Assembly (NCBI RefSeq): GCF_040954645.1
Contig: NC_092813.1
Coordinates: forward strand, 17,834,136-17,898,135
DNA: 64,000 nt
From: Diabrotica undecimpunctata
Taxonomy: Eukaryota; Arthropoda; Insecta; Coleoptera; Chrysomelidae
Reading direction: 5' to 3'
In this document: piece by piece, positions 36,154 to 47,996 of the stretch
Position numbering within the stretch: the first letter of the stretch is position 1
Layout: every line of letters begins with the position of its first letter
The notes under the pieces: generated by a model
Database searches by the model: none
What the model was told of the DNA's origin: nothing
The model's input: the letters and a program-made list of their open reading frames with translations, nothing else
Program-made: the position numbers and the translations under genes

Positions 36154-37203
36154 ATGCCACATCAGCTTTCGACCACAGAATATGCAGACATAATATTTGT
36201 TTATGGATTCTGTAATGGGAATGGTAGGGCTGCTAGTAGAGAATATCGCAGGAGATTTCCTAATCGTCGAACTCCCAGTCACCCAACATTTGGGTCAGTT
36301 TTTAATTATTTGCGAGAAAATGGCACTTTTCCTAGTGGAACAATAGAGCGACATGTAGATGAAGCGCAGGAAGATGACATTATGGACGCCGTTACTATGA
36401 ACCCTACAATAAGCACTAGACAAATAAGTCGAGAACTCAATGTTATTCAATCAAAAGTAAGTAGAGTCTTACAAAAAAATAATCTATACCCATATCACAT
36501 TCAAATGGTTCAGCGACTACATGCTGGAGATGAGATTGATAGGTTGGAATTTTGTAGATGGATTAACAATAATCGACCAACGCTATACAGGACACTATTT
36601 ACAGATGAAGCCCAATTTATCAGAGATATGATAAATAATTCACGAAATTCACATGTGTGGGCAGAAGAAAATCCCCATGCTATTCGAGAACGTCGTTCTC
36701 AGTTAAGGTTTTCGGTTAACGTGTGGATTGATGTCATAAATAACCAATTAGTAGGTCCTCACTTTTTTGATGATCCTTTAACAGGGCAGGTCTATTTGAA
36801 CTTTCTACAAAATATTTTGCCGAATTTGCTTACCAACGCGAACGTTGCTATCCGAGGGATGTATTTTCAGCATGATGGGGCACCCCCACACTTTTTACTG
36901 GCAGTGAGACAACATCTCAATAATGTTTATGGCAACAGGTGGATAGGACGTGCAGGTCCTATTTCGTGGCCTTCAAGATCCCCTGATTTCAATCCCGTTG
37001 ATTACCATATTTGGGGACGATTGAAGCAACTATTTTACGCAGTGAATATTAATAACCGACAACAATTAATTGATAGAATTATACATTGTTGTAATACTAT
37101 TAGAAACGATCCCCAGAGTATCCGTAATTCAATACGTCAATTAACAATTCGGCAACAAAAATGTGTACAGGCTACAGGGTTCCATTTCGAAAATCTATTT
37201 TGA
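36154..37203 (+). CDS. Mariner-like DD41D transposase
   Basis: I choose the ATG at 36154 (MPHQLSTTEYADIIFVYGF), giving 349 residues, the family size. An in-frame ATG at 35986 adds 56 residues, mostly hydrophobic and unlike a transposase. The N-terminus is a helix-turn-helix (CNGNGRAASREYRRRFPNRR, then a second at STRQISRELNVIQSKVSRVL). Catalytic Asp residues: 151 in LFTDEAQF, 241 in QHDGAPPHF and 283 in SPDFNPVDYHIWG, with 41 residues between the last two. DD41D is described for the rosa-type branch of the IS630/Tc1/mariner superfamily; placement here is by spacing only. No stop or shift is present, and all three acidic residues remain, so it may be active. Confidence 0.92.
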   Translation: MPHQLSTTEYADIIFVYGFCNGNGRAASREYRRRFPNRRTPSHPTFGSVFNYLRENGTFPSGTIERHVDEAQEDDIMDAVTMNPTISTRQISRELNVIQSKVSRVLQKNNLYPYHIQMVQRLHAGDEIDRLEFCRWINNNRPTLYRTLFTDEAQFIRDMINNSRNSHVWAEENPHAIRERRSQLRFSVNVWIDVINNQLVGPHFFDDPLTGQVYLNFLQNILPNLLTNANVAIRGMYFQHDGAPPHFLLAVRQHLNNVYGNRWIGRAGPISWPSRSPDFNPVDYHIWGRLKQLFYAVNINNRQQLIDRIIHCCNTIRNDPQSIRNSIRQLTIRQQKCVQATGFHFENLF

Positions 37204-37349
37204 ATTATTTTTATTTTGTTACCATTATTGTATCTTTTCCAGTTCTAATTTATGGGTTTATCATAACTATGTACATATTTTTAGTTTTTTTTTAAATTGT
37301 TCTTCGTTATTGTTAGTAGTTACTGTTTTGCAGTGACTCAGTTTATCAT

Positions 37350-37859
37350 TTCAATTAAAATGTTTGAAATTTATAATATTTGTTTAAATTAATTACCTTA
37401 TAATTTGATACTTCATTACGGTTGTTCTATTTTTGATAAGATATGATCGTTCACTAAAAATTTAATAAAAGTGCGACAACATTGTCGCTTATGTCGTTTT
37501 CATTGGCTATTTATGTAGTTTGAAAATCGCTTATTGCATTTTAAAAAAATATATATACAGGGTGTAATATTTAATACGAATCCCTAAATTAATTTTTCCA
37601 AAGCCAGTCCTGGAATTTTTTAGTTTAGCTAATACCAGTCGAATGCTTGATAGTAGTGTACTGTATCATGCAAAAATTAAAAAAATCAAATGGACTGTAT
37701 AAACACTACAGTAAAATGAAATAAATGGTCAATTACACAAATCACCCTGTTAGTTAATAAAGAAGAGGAGTTGACATTTTTTAGTGGCCACATGATATAT
37801 GCTCCCTGAGGGACTCTACATATTGTAGAAGTATGTAAAGTTCCTCATGACTCACCCTG
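37350..37859 (-). repeat. Right inverted repeat of the DD41D element
   Basis: Complement of the left repeat; differs by a few substitutions and by two-base and one-base indels (for example ATATATCATG for ATATCATG). Confidence 0.88.
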
Positions 37860-38047
37860 TATTGAGCCTAGATACAAGTGTATCACATAAAAAAGTCAAA
37901 GTTATTAGAAATTTTTATATGCTAAAAATTTGTTATTCTTCAAACTGATTTTTAAAAACAAATTTAATATAATCTTGATGTTTGTTTTTAATAATTTAAA
38001 ACAAAGCCATAAAAATCGATTTCTATTTACAAAATAACCCTATAGTG

Positions 38048-38410
38048 ACTGTTTGGACAAGTACAGTTGTTTAAATAATCGGTCTCCTGGATAAAGAAAT
38101 TGAATAACTCATAAACTGTATGGTCGTTCTGTATGATATTTAGCACACTTTAAATACTCATTAACTGCCATAATTTTAAATAGTTGTATTACATATCGTT
38201 ATGCAAAAAAGAATGTTATTTATATTTATATTTAGATTAACATTTATAAATTTTACTTTAAAAATAAGGGTTTTTTAATTATCTCGGTCAATTCTTTATG
38301 TATTTTAATTATAAAAATCTCAATACTAGAGAACATTTTATGATCTATAACTTTTATTTTAATCATATATCTCTAACATGAATAAGTAACGTTTTATGCG
38401 CATAAACTTT
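38048..38410 (-). repeat. Dispersed repeat R, copy 2
   Basis: Reverse complement of 15830-16170: CTGTTTGGACAAGTACAG and GATATTTAGCACACTTTAA are the clearest blocks. Confidence 0.6.
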
Positions 38411-38559
38411 TTTCACTTTTTACGATTGTTTAATAAAAAAGCAAAGCAAAATTAGCTGTAGTCTTCACATAATTGTCATCAGCTACCCCTCATATACCTT
38501 TTAGAGACTTTAAATATCTGTTTAAGATTTTTTCAGCTTTTTTAGAGTTGTTGTAGATC

Positions 38560-38860
38560 ATAAAAAGTTACGTAATTTTTGAGAGTATCCAAATTAAAAT
38601 ACATTACTAACTATTAACCGAAATAGTTGCAAAAAAAAACTTGTTTTTGCAGTTATTTATAAATTATAATAACTCTTTTTTTGCGCAAAGACATGTAACA
38701 TAGCTCCTTGAAATGATGTAAATGAATAAGTTATTAAAGTGCGCTAAATATCAATCAGAGCAAATAGTTTATAGGTTATTTAATCTGTTTATAAACATTT
38801 ATAATAACGTTGATATCGTTTATGCCACAAACTTATTTAGAGGCTTATGAAAAACTGGTG
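38560..38860 (+). repeat. Dispersed repeat R, copy 3
   Basis: Forward copy with AAGTTATTAAAGTGCGCTAA and ACATGTAACATAGCTCC. With copy 2 it forms a large imperfect inverted pair. Confidence 0.55.
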
Positions 38861-39289
38861 AAAAACACACTTTCTAAAATAAACAGAATCTTCTATGACC
38901 ATTACTAGGCAAGAGAGCATTTTATATTTAAAACCAAAGCATTTTATTCTTAAAATCATACTTCCATTGTCTATCAACAGTAAGAGCTGAAAATTGAAGG
39001 GACACTAAATGAAGATCTGAATTGTGCGTTCCAACTTACATATGGCATATGCGGTAAAGAAGTAAAAATTTATAACCCGTTAAAATGATGGTATTCGTAA
39101 AATACCGCTTCGGAAAAGTAGAATGGAGAACCATTTGAGCTCGGTTTTTTTAGATTTGAACTTTTTCAAAATGAAGCGCGATTGCAAAATTTGCAATATC
39201 TTGGCTTCTGTGGCACGTAAAACATAATTTTTTTTTAAACTGGGATAGCTCAACAAAATGTTGTTTACATAATCGCTTTCTACGATAAA

Positions 39290-39500
39290 CAAATCGTCAC
39301 TATTTTTATTGGTTACATTACATACCATTATGCAAAAACAAAGTTAATAAAATTTATAAATTTCTGCAAAATCAAGGGTTTTTTGCAACTATTTTGGTGA
39401 ATTCTTTATATATTTTAATTGAGAAACTCACAAATGGAAGAACTTTTTGAATCTACAATTTTTATTTTAACTATTTTTCTCTAAACTGGATAAAAAACGT
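39290..39500 (-). repeat. Dispersed repeat R, copy 4
   Basis: Shares CATTATGCAAAAACAAAG, AAGGGTTTTTT and AATTCTTTATATATTTTAAT with copy 2; incomplete. Confidence 0.5.
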
Positions 39501-41432
39501 TTATAGCCAAAATCACCTGTATATCTTCACAGATTTATTATTAACTAACCCTCATATATATTTTAGAACCTTCAAATATCTGTATAAAATTTTTACGTGA
39601 AACCAATAATTTTTTCCCAGATGGACCTTTGTATAAATTAGTTCTCCGATAAAGATGAACTTATTTCTACTTTTCAATACAATAACTAAAAATAGCTAAA
39701 GAAATACAAATTTAAATATCTAGTACTTTGTTTATGTTTATTTACTTGATATTTTTATTCACTAATTTGTTTTTCGGAAGTTTATTATATCATAATTATA
39801 ATACCAACGAAAACGTAAAATTCAAATTAATGCATCTCGAATATGACGCGTGCACCCTGGCGATAATAAAAAATGATGAATGAAAAAAAAAATAAACATT
39901 TTTTTCAAGTTAATTGCATAACGGAAACGGTGTAAAATAAAAGAATATAAAAAAGTTTCTATTTACTTACCAGAGTGTAATATCCATCTTTGGCAAGCCG
40001 AAGGATTTATGTCGGAAATCTGAACATTCTTAATCCATGAATTTTGTATGGTGATAAACCACATTTGTAATAACAACAAATATTTCCGGCCATCTGTAAA
40101 AAACCATTTATTTATTATGGAAGTAACATTATTTTAATTTAAAATCACTTTTTTCAAATATTATGGAATGTATGTATTATCCGGTAAAATTTATTTCTGA
40201 ATAACTAATTTGTTCATTTCTCATACAATGTTTTTTTATGTTTTAAACACATATAATTAAAATGTTTTACTTACCTCGGACCAAATTTTTGTAATACACT
40301 TCCAAATAAAATAAAATATTTAAATTCTTTAAACTTATTTAGATATAGGAAGACTTAGAAGCCACACTACGTTTATGTACAATTTTAGTTGACACGATAT
40401 TTACTAGTTGATATTAATAACTCTATTTTAAATGAATAAGTTGTGATTCATGGTCTGTTTTTTGTAACATTTTTATTTGTAAGTAAACCTGTTGCTACTA
40501 TGTCAGTGAAATATTGCAACGCTGGTGAATTTAATTTAGTGGATCAAAAATGGACGTTTAGTTTAGTCCTTAACTTTTTCACATAGCACCATCTAGTATA
40601 ATGCATATCAAACAAACAATGGTATATTAAAATCTATTGAGACAGAAAGAGTGGTGACATCTAGTGACTGTCTCAATTAGAATCAAACAAATTTATACAT
40701 TGCGTTGGCTAACTAGTCCTATTTAAACAATGGTATTACTTTATAATCCATAACCAAATCTTAACAAAGAAATGTAGGGAAGAACGCAGAAGAGAAGTTG
40801 TAATAATAGACCAAAATAATTTGTAATTTATAAGTTGTATTTTGTTTTTAGAATTATAATATAGTTTGTCTCGTGTAACTTAGAATTCCACTGCCTGTTG
40901 AGCTAAATATATAACGGTATACATTATTCATATTCATATTGTGATAAAATTGATATAATTAAAATGTTCGTTTCATATTACATCATATTCTGAATAATTA
41001 TGGTTATTTATCCTATCTAAATCGTAATAAGTGAAATATCTAGCTAACTCACTGCGATTCCTAATTATTTCCTGACGTAAAACCATTTTAAACAAATATC
41101 CTGTTAATAGTGATACGCTTGTGCATTATACAGTAAATGATTTCACAGGTTCAGCTCTCTGTCATTTTCAGTTTTTTTTTTTATTAGAAAAAGATGTCGC
41201 ATCCACCAAAAGATTATTAGCGACGGAACAAAATATAAATAACAAAGTTAAACAGCTACAGATTATACAAAATGTTTATGGATCTGAGATAATTCACTAT
41301 ATTGTCACAGGAACAGTTTTGACCTAGAACCTGTGGTAGAGCGTTTGGGATCTTGTAGCGCTGTCTTTCTTGGTCATATTTACTACAAATTGTTAAAAAG
41401 TGTTCGACTGTTAATCGGACGTTACACTGATC
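39501..41432. other. Unassigned AT-rich interval
   Basis: No supported gene or element. A CTACCCCTCAT-like motif near 39545 may belong to repeat R. Confidence 0.35.
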
Positions 41433-41800
41433 TCATATAGGTGGATTTTTCTTTGTGAAAAGGTAGGAGTGCGTTAATCTGGTATGTCCTAGACGTAAAC
41501 GCGCAACCGCAATTTGTTGTCGTCTATTGCGCGACGATGGAAACCACTGAGACACATTATTTTTGATTTTATTTAAATTGGAATTAGTTTGAGACCACTC
41601 ATTTCGCCATAAACACAACACTTTATTTTTAAAATAAGCTTTTAAGTAACTGGAAACACACTTGTCTATCGGCTCCGACAAATCACTTAAAATTGCCTCT
41701 CGTGCAATCATGTCAGCTTCTTCATATCCTGTTATTCCGACGTGTGAGGGAACCCATAAAAATTGGACGCTTCTTCCATGTTCATGAGCTTGGCAAAGCT
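41433..41800 (-). pseudogene. I-type LINE RNase H and tail fragment
   Basis: Sense reads FLWVPSHVGITGYEEADMIA, the end of an RNase H domain with its last acidic site, then SQWFPSSRNRRQQIAVARLR and LGHTRLTHSYLFTKKNPP. The same arrangement is in the copy at 56702-57526. It directly follows the ORF1/ORF2-start piece at 41846, with the endonuclease and RT gone. Confidence 0.8.
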
Positions 41801-41845
41801 AGTATTTTAGCAACTTTTCAAAAAGATGGTTTGGGAAAATGTGTT

Positions 41846-43325
41846 TTAATGAATTTTGACAGATAAAAGAAGCTGTAGCATAGGGAGACGATGGAAGAAT
41901 CCATCAATGTTCCATTGAAGTATCGAGTTGAATGTTGTTTGTTGAACAGATTCAGAGTTAGATGATATTGAACGATTGTCTACAGAAGAGTCACTATCTA
42001 AGTCAGAAATCTCTTTCTCTAAGTGGTTGTGTAGTTTCTTTTGAAGTTTTTTAAACTTGCTTTTTGTAGATCTATCATTTGCATATTGATAGCTGCTTTG
42101 TAAAAGATGGAGTAAACCAGCCATATCAGTTGTAAATTCTTTAACGACGCTAATAGTGTCGGGGGAGCCTTGGACATTATCAATCAGTAATGACAATTGG
42201 TGGAAATTTAAAACGAATGGTGGGGTATGATTATCAATGAAATTTTCAAGAGTTTCCCGTGTAGATTGGACTTTAGATGAGCGCGGTTTTTTTCGTTTAG
42301 AGAGTTTGGGTTTTGCAAACAGATTTTCTGATGAAATTGCTAAATCTGAAGGAGGCGTGTCGATCTCACCAATACTGCGTTTTATGGAAGAACTTGCGTT
42401 TTCGCAATTGCTATTAGAGTTTTCACTTAGATGATGTGGCTTTATTACATTTGGAAGTACTGGAGCAAACTCATTGGTAGTGACAGAAGTCGAGCTTGTA
42501 GTTTTATTTGTAAGATTGGTTGAAATGGTTGTTTCAAAAAATTGTGGTGATGTATCAGTTTTATTAGAACTTTCTGCAGTTGTATCTAATGGAAAAAGAG
42601 CTGATAGATTGGAAAATATTGCTTCCGAAGTTTGTGAAAACGGTATTGCGGCTGAATGAGGTTGAATAAAGTGTAGCTATGAGTAGGAGTATTAGTAGTT
42701 TCTTTGTCGTGGAGATTTGTAGGTGTAGGTGATATGCTCGGATTTAATAATGGATAACTTGATAACTGCTGGGTGTTTGGTACCTTGTGTAGTATACTTG
42801 TTGAAGCTGTTTGATTTGGTACTTGATTTTTTGACTCGATATGAGTTGATTCCGTTACTGAACTGTTTTTGCATTGGGATGATATGTGTCCTGTATTTTT
42901 GCAAATAAAGCAGGTGAGTGTACCTTGTGACAAAAATATGCGGTAAGGTGTTTGGTCGAAATTTATTAGAATAGAATCTGGAATTGGTGATGTTATAGGG
43001 CTTATATAAACTTGCCTCCGAAAGCTCAATATGTGACTATATTCGGGAAGAGTCGAGCTAATTTTTAGAAATGTTATTGGGGAAATAAGCTTTAAACCGA
43101 TATTCTGTAATTCTTCAACTAATATTTGATGAGGAATTGACGGGCAGACTCCAGACAAGACTAGTCTTTCTGCTGGAGAGACAAGTCTTCGTGCTGTTAC
43201 AACTTCGTCGCGTACTTCTATAGACCCATGTTGTGTCATGAAGTTATCTACTACGGTTTTGTTTGCCAAATACATGCAGATTCTATTATGAGATAATCTA
43301 GATGAAAAAATAATATTTTAAGCTG
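41846..43325 (-). pseudogene. I-type LINE ORF1 (Gag-like) joined to ORF2 start
   Basis: Starts, truncated, at NIIFSSRLSHNRICMYL (43320), then LVLSGVCPSIPH, YSHILSFRRQVYISP and the zinc knuckle CFICKNTGHISSQC near 42870-42915. A frameshift follows near 42640. The C-terminus (FTTDMAGLLHLLQSSYQYAN) leads in frame to SILQWNIDGFFHRLP, the usual ORF2 opening. It is the same family as the intact ORF1 at 62174. ORF1 binds element RNA. A deletion near 41800-41850 removes most of ORF2. Confidence 0.8.
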
Positions 43326-44347
43326 CGGTGGCGAAGGCCTTACTCTGACTCTGGTAAATGAAAAACCAATCGCATGCTACTATAAGCTACTTATAGCAGC
43401 TAACCTCACAAAATGATTGTACGGTAGTGTATATTTATTATTTGACGTTTTCTTTTCACAATAATAAAATAATAATTACGTATAGATGACTTACGTAGTA
43501 GTATCTAGTAGATAAACACTTTTTTGTCATTTTCAGTGCATGTGAATTATATTATACATAGTTGCGATTTGCGATGTACGCTGATGATGGATACTCAAAG
43601 TTGTTTAACTGTTTGTGGTCTGGTTTGAATTTACAATTTTACAATACCAATTCGGCATTTAATATTAAACAGAGATTGGTGTAATGGTATTTTATTCTCT
43701 ACAATTTGTAATGTATGGTATTATACGCTCTTGTGGAAGTAAATGTTTAAAATATTAAAATTCGCTTATGTAGCGTATTAGCCCAATAATTTTTTTATAT
43801 AATTATGTTAATTTAGAATCTACTTCATTACAGAGTATTAAGTAAAGGTGTTACTTATTGTGGGCGTGAAGGCGAGACATCCAATGACGTCTTACCTTAC
43901 TCTATATTGGTTAAGTTTTGAAGTAGGTATTGGGCCAGGTTCTATCTAGTCTTCTTGTGGTTGCACCATTGTTGAATAATTCTCTTACTAGCTCGCATTC
44001 ACTATCGATCTTAGCACTTTAGATTGGATACTTTGGATGACATTTAGCGACGTTGGTAATATCCAAAACAAAGAATTTTGTTTTGGATATTACGTTTTGA
44101 TTTACGTTCAAGGAGCCAATACATTTGCCGGAATTTTAAGCTGTCTACTTTTGGTCTTGATATGTTTCTTTCAAGTGAGACGTTGGTCAAGATGGAGGCC
44201 AAGGTATCTAGCGTCTGTTACTGTTGGTATTCTTACATTTTCCATTCATACAGGTGGCATATGTTGTGGCGGTTGGTAAATGTTATTTGAGTTGATTTTG
44301 TTTTGTTTACTTTTGTTCTCTATTTTGTATAAATATCACTGAGTATG
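43326..44347. other. Unassigned interval
   Basis: Contains only the short perfect inverted repeat at 44056-44093. Confidence 0.4.
44056..44093. repeat. Perfect 17-bp inverted repeat
   Basis: GTAATATCCAAAACAAA, loop GAAT, and the exact complement. It could fold as a hairpin; no T-tract or gene is next to it. Confidence 0.8.
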
Positions 44348-44835
44348 TTCAGGTTTTGTGTAGCTTGTATGCAATCTTCAGTTTCAGCTAGTATTGCTAC
44401 GTCGCCATCAAAGGAAGCGATTGTAGTATTATTAGTCTCTGGTATATCGGCTGTGTAGAGTGAAAAAAGCAGCGGACCTAGAACACTATCCTGAGGGACT
44501 CCGGAATTGATAGGAGGGAGGTTGGATTATTGGTCATTCAATTTTACAGAGAAATTTCTATTTGGTGTGTGGGATTTGAGTAAGAGAAAATAGTTACTGG
44601 ATAGTGCTATTTTTACTTTGTAAAGCAGACCTTTGGGCCAGACTTTGTCAAACGCTTCTAAGATGTATAGATATAGAACGTTGTAGTATGTCCTTTCTTT
44701 AAGACTTTTTGATATTTCATTTATTATTCAATGGACTTGTTGTGTAGTGGAGTGATTTTCCCGAAAACCAAACTGATGTTTTGGTAGTAATGTTAGATCA
44801 TTTCATAAAGGTAAAAATGATGTCGTGTTAATATT
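44348..44835 (-). pseudogene. Jockey-type LINE reverse transcriptase fragment
   Basis: Reading the minus strand with stops ignored gives LPKHQFGFRENHSTTQQVH, then EAFDKVWPKGLLYKVK, INSGVPQDSVLGPLLFSLYT, ADIPETNNTTIASF and DGDVAILAETED. These are RT motifs from fingers to the catalytic box of a Jockey-clade LINE. The catalytic ADD is DGD here, so the enzyme is dead. Nonsense changes interrupt it. No open frame of size remains, which is why it is easily missed. Confidence 0.82.
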
Positions 44836-44889
44836 CTTCGAACAGGTGTCCGTAGAATACCTGCAACATTTGTAATTTTCATGTACTGA

Positions 44890-46254
44890 AGGTATTTTAT
44901 TGCAATATAACCATAAGCTCCCAAAGGAATGGACGGCGGCATATATGACATCTATATTTAAGAAAGGAGATAGAAAACGATGCGAAAACTACAGAGGAAT
45001 AAGCGTAATATTATCAATAGGAAGATTATATGGGAAGATACTGCGAGAAAAGATAGAGCAAGCGATAAAAAGCAAAATCGGGGAGGATCAGGCAGGCTTC
45101 ACGGCAGGAAGATCATGCATAGACCACATATACACACTGGAACAACTGTTGGAAAAGAAAAAAGCAAAAAATAGAGATATACACTTGGCATTTGTGGATC
45201 TGAGAAAGGCGTATGACTCTGTACCAAGGTCAGAACTATGGGAGGCAATGTACAAATTAGAAATACAGACGGAACTCATAGAAGCTACAAAAGCTCTGTA
45301 TAAAGAAAATAAAGTGTCCATTAAAATGGGAACAAGAATCATAGGAGACTTCACCACAACAAAAGGGCTCCTGCAGGGTTGTTCCACATCTCCAACCCTA
45401 TTCAAAATATACTTAGAGAAAGCCTTGACTATATGGAAAAGAAAATGCGAAGGCATGGGAGTACCGGTACGGAACGAATACCTATATACGTTAAGTTTTG
45501 CAGACGATCAAGTAGTGATTGCACAAGACCAAGACGACCTCAGCTACATGATGAAGAAACTACAAGAAGAATATACCAAGGCTGCCTAGATATTAACCTC
45601 GCGAAAACAGAGTACCTATCTACAAGTGAAGAAGACATAGAAGATCTACAGATTGATGACAACGTAACAATCAAAGGAAAGGATTAATTCAAATACCTGG
45701 GGTTTATAATCACGAAAAAGGCAACAACAGAGGAAGAAATTACACAAAGATTAGGACAAACAAGAACAGCAATCCGACAACTTAGCTCAGTATGGTGGGA
45801 TAGACACCTAAATATGAAGACAAAAACGCAGATTTATAAAACATTAGTGCGAAGTATTATGATATATGGGGCCGAAAATTGGATCATAAACAAGAAAAAC
45901 AGCAGTAAGATAATAGCAACAGAGATGGAATGCCTGCGAAGATGCTGCAGAGTAACAAGAATGGATAGGAGAAGTAATGACGAAATAAAGCAAAGAACAT
46001 CAATAGAAACAGACATACTAACATATTATATAGAACAAAAAAGACTAAAGTGGTATGGACATGTAAGAAGAGCTAGCGACAGCAGATGGATAAAAAGAAT
46101 AACCGAATGGAGCCCCATAGGAAGGAGGAAAAGAGGACGACCCCGAAAATCCTGGAGGAACGAAGTAGACGACGCCATGAGTAAGAGAGGACTAAACGAT
46201 GGAGAATGGAACAACAGAGAGAGATGGAAACGGTTGAGCGAGGGAAGGCAGTGA
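44890..46254 (+). pseudogene. RTE-like LINE, 5'-truncated
   Basis: Opens at LPKEWTAAYMTSIFKKGDRK, inside the RT. Then NYRGISVI, DQAGFTAGRSCIDHI, FVDLRKAYDSVP, GLLQGCSTSPTLFKIYLE and the catalytic LSFADD near 45494-45510. A frameshift near 45585 and a TAA at 45685-45687 break it before FKYLGFIITKK. The tail (IYGAENWIINKKNS, RLKWYGHVRRA, GRRKRGRPRKSW) is open to 46254. AT-rich bases (AATATATATATA, about 46270) follow, as an RTE-type tail would. Truncation from the 5' side is usual for LINEs. Confidence 0.87.
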
Positions 46255-46282
46255 ATACTGTAGAATCCCTAAATATATATAT

Positions 46283-47769
46283 AACCATAAGAGTAACCTT
46301 ATGGGTGACATATTACAATTTAAACATAGTTCATTAAATGCATTTGTAGTAGCTTAAACACTATCATTCTTTCAAAAGGAAATAGAAACAATTTCAACTC
46401 TTTGTTGAATATTGTACACTCCTTTAACAATAAACTATTTCGCTTAAAGAAACGAATGAAGCCAAAACTACTTTTTTCTTAGTATTTTGATGCACATTGT
46501 GGCAGTTGTTAAAATGTTTACCATTTACCAACTAATTTCTCGAGAACTGGCCATGGGAAATAAACTGAGAAATTTAAGAATTATTGTATTTACAAAATAT
46601 GTAAATGATTATATATTTTTTATGGGATAGATTAGCTTCAAAGTGAGTATCTCTTGAATATTGTGGTCTATAATAGAGTAAAATATTGTTTGCTTAAAAT
46701 AATTTAAAACAATAATATTTTCAAATCTCCGGTATACAATAAGGCCGGGAAAATAGTAGGTGACTTAACTGTACTGAACATTCGAGGCCTTCGTTTTAAT
46801 CCAGGTGTATTACAAGTTAAGACATCCTGATGAATGGAAAATTTTGCCTGTTAGAATTAATAGGTCTGTAATACATAATAATTAATAGGTCTGAGATTTC
46901 AAAAGCTTAGAGATTAAAAATTAAAAAAATAGAACTATGATCATATTTATTATTGTGTTAAAATTAAATAAATATTGTATAAATATTGTACATCTAATGA
47001 ATTAAATAGAATAAAAACAAAAAAAGAACAAAATCCTAAGTGAAAAGATTTCGCAGGACCACCCTGTCTGTTTATAGTTGATAAAACACATAAATAAAGT
47101 AAGTTTATTATTTAAAATCCTTTATAAGCATTTTTACTCTAGACCAAAATATTTAATTATGATAATTACTTGGAACTTTCTTTTAACCCATAAATTACTC
47201 CCATAAAATGTGAAGTGTTAAGTGATTGATATGTTTGCCTCTTGGAAAGAATATGAGTACTCGTTTTTAAGGAACTTAAAATATATTACTTTTCCTTTTC
47301 GTATAGAAATAACTAATATTCAAAACTTGGTAGAATCAGTTACTGTCTAAATTTTATTGTTGGAACTTAACATAGTTGCATACTTTATTGTAATGAATTC
47401 TAGTTGAAAAGAGAAACACTTTAATATTTTTTAATTTAATTTAATATTTTAATATACAAATATGTAGGGAAGACTTGCACAAAAATATCGAATAAATACA
47501 TGTTTAAGTAGCACTAAATACAACTAAGCAGTAATTAAATAGAAAATATACTGCTCATCATAAATTAGGGATATTGTCAATATAATGTGTGATGCTCTCA
47601 CAAAATTCTAATCTCCGATCATCATCTTCATATATTTTGTGTAGTAAACTAATTATTATATAAAGGTCAAAATTATATAGTTTTAATATTCTTCGAACGG
47701 GTATCCTTACAATCTTTTACATCAAAAGTAAATCTTCCTGTAGTACTAATGGACTATCGACAAAAATTT
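46283..47769. other. Unassigned AT-rich interval
   Basis: I see nothing supported here. Confidence 0.35.
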
Positions 47770-47996
47770 TCTTAAATCTTTCAAAAAATGTGTTGGAAGT
47801 CCTGGTCTTACTAATTAATGATTCCTTTGAAAAGGGTATATCTCCAGAGTGCCTAAAGACAGCCATTAGTATTTCTCTTTACTTTTTTGTAATCGCGATA
47901 TCAATATATCGCTCCGAATAAGAATGCTTCGATGTTATATTTTCTCTATCCTTTTGTATGGGGTTGAAGCTTGAACACTTACAAATCCAGCAAAAA
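47770..47996 (+). pseudogene. Small LINE RT fragments
   Basis: Two short reads in different frames: LLINDSFEKGISPECLKTAI (about 47805-47870), which is RT-like before a VIPLHK motif, and RMLRCYIFSILLYGVEA (about 47925-47970), the post-RT motif of RTE-like elements. The RT core between them is lost. The piggyBac element begins right after. Confidence 0.5.

Larger units (their letters stand above)
35201..37859. mobile_element. DD41D mariner-like transposon, apparently intact
   Basis: Starts CAGGGTGAGTCATGAGGAAC and ends in its complement, flanked by TA (35199-35200 and 37860-37861). Inverted repeats of about 510 bp (35201-35710 and 37350-37859) differ at roughly 16 positions. The internal gene is unbroken, so the element could be autonomous. 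A CAGGGTG (35309) and an inverted CACCCTG (35494-35500) inside each repeat suggest a smaller nested unit. Confidence 0.92.

Noticed and set aside
44037..44290. Two overlapping 70-80-codon frames with hydrophobic stretches
   Set aside because: One covers a perfect inverted repeat, neither has a family signature; no support as membrane proteins.
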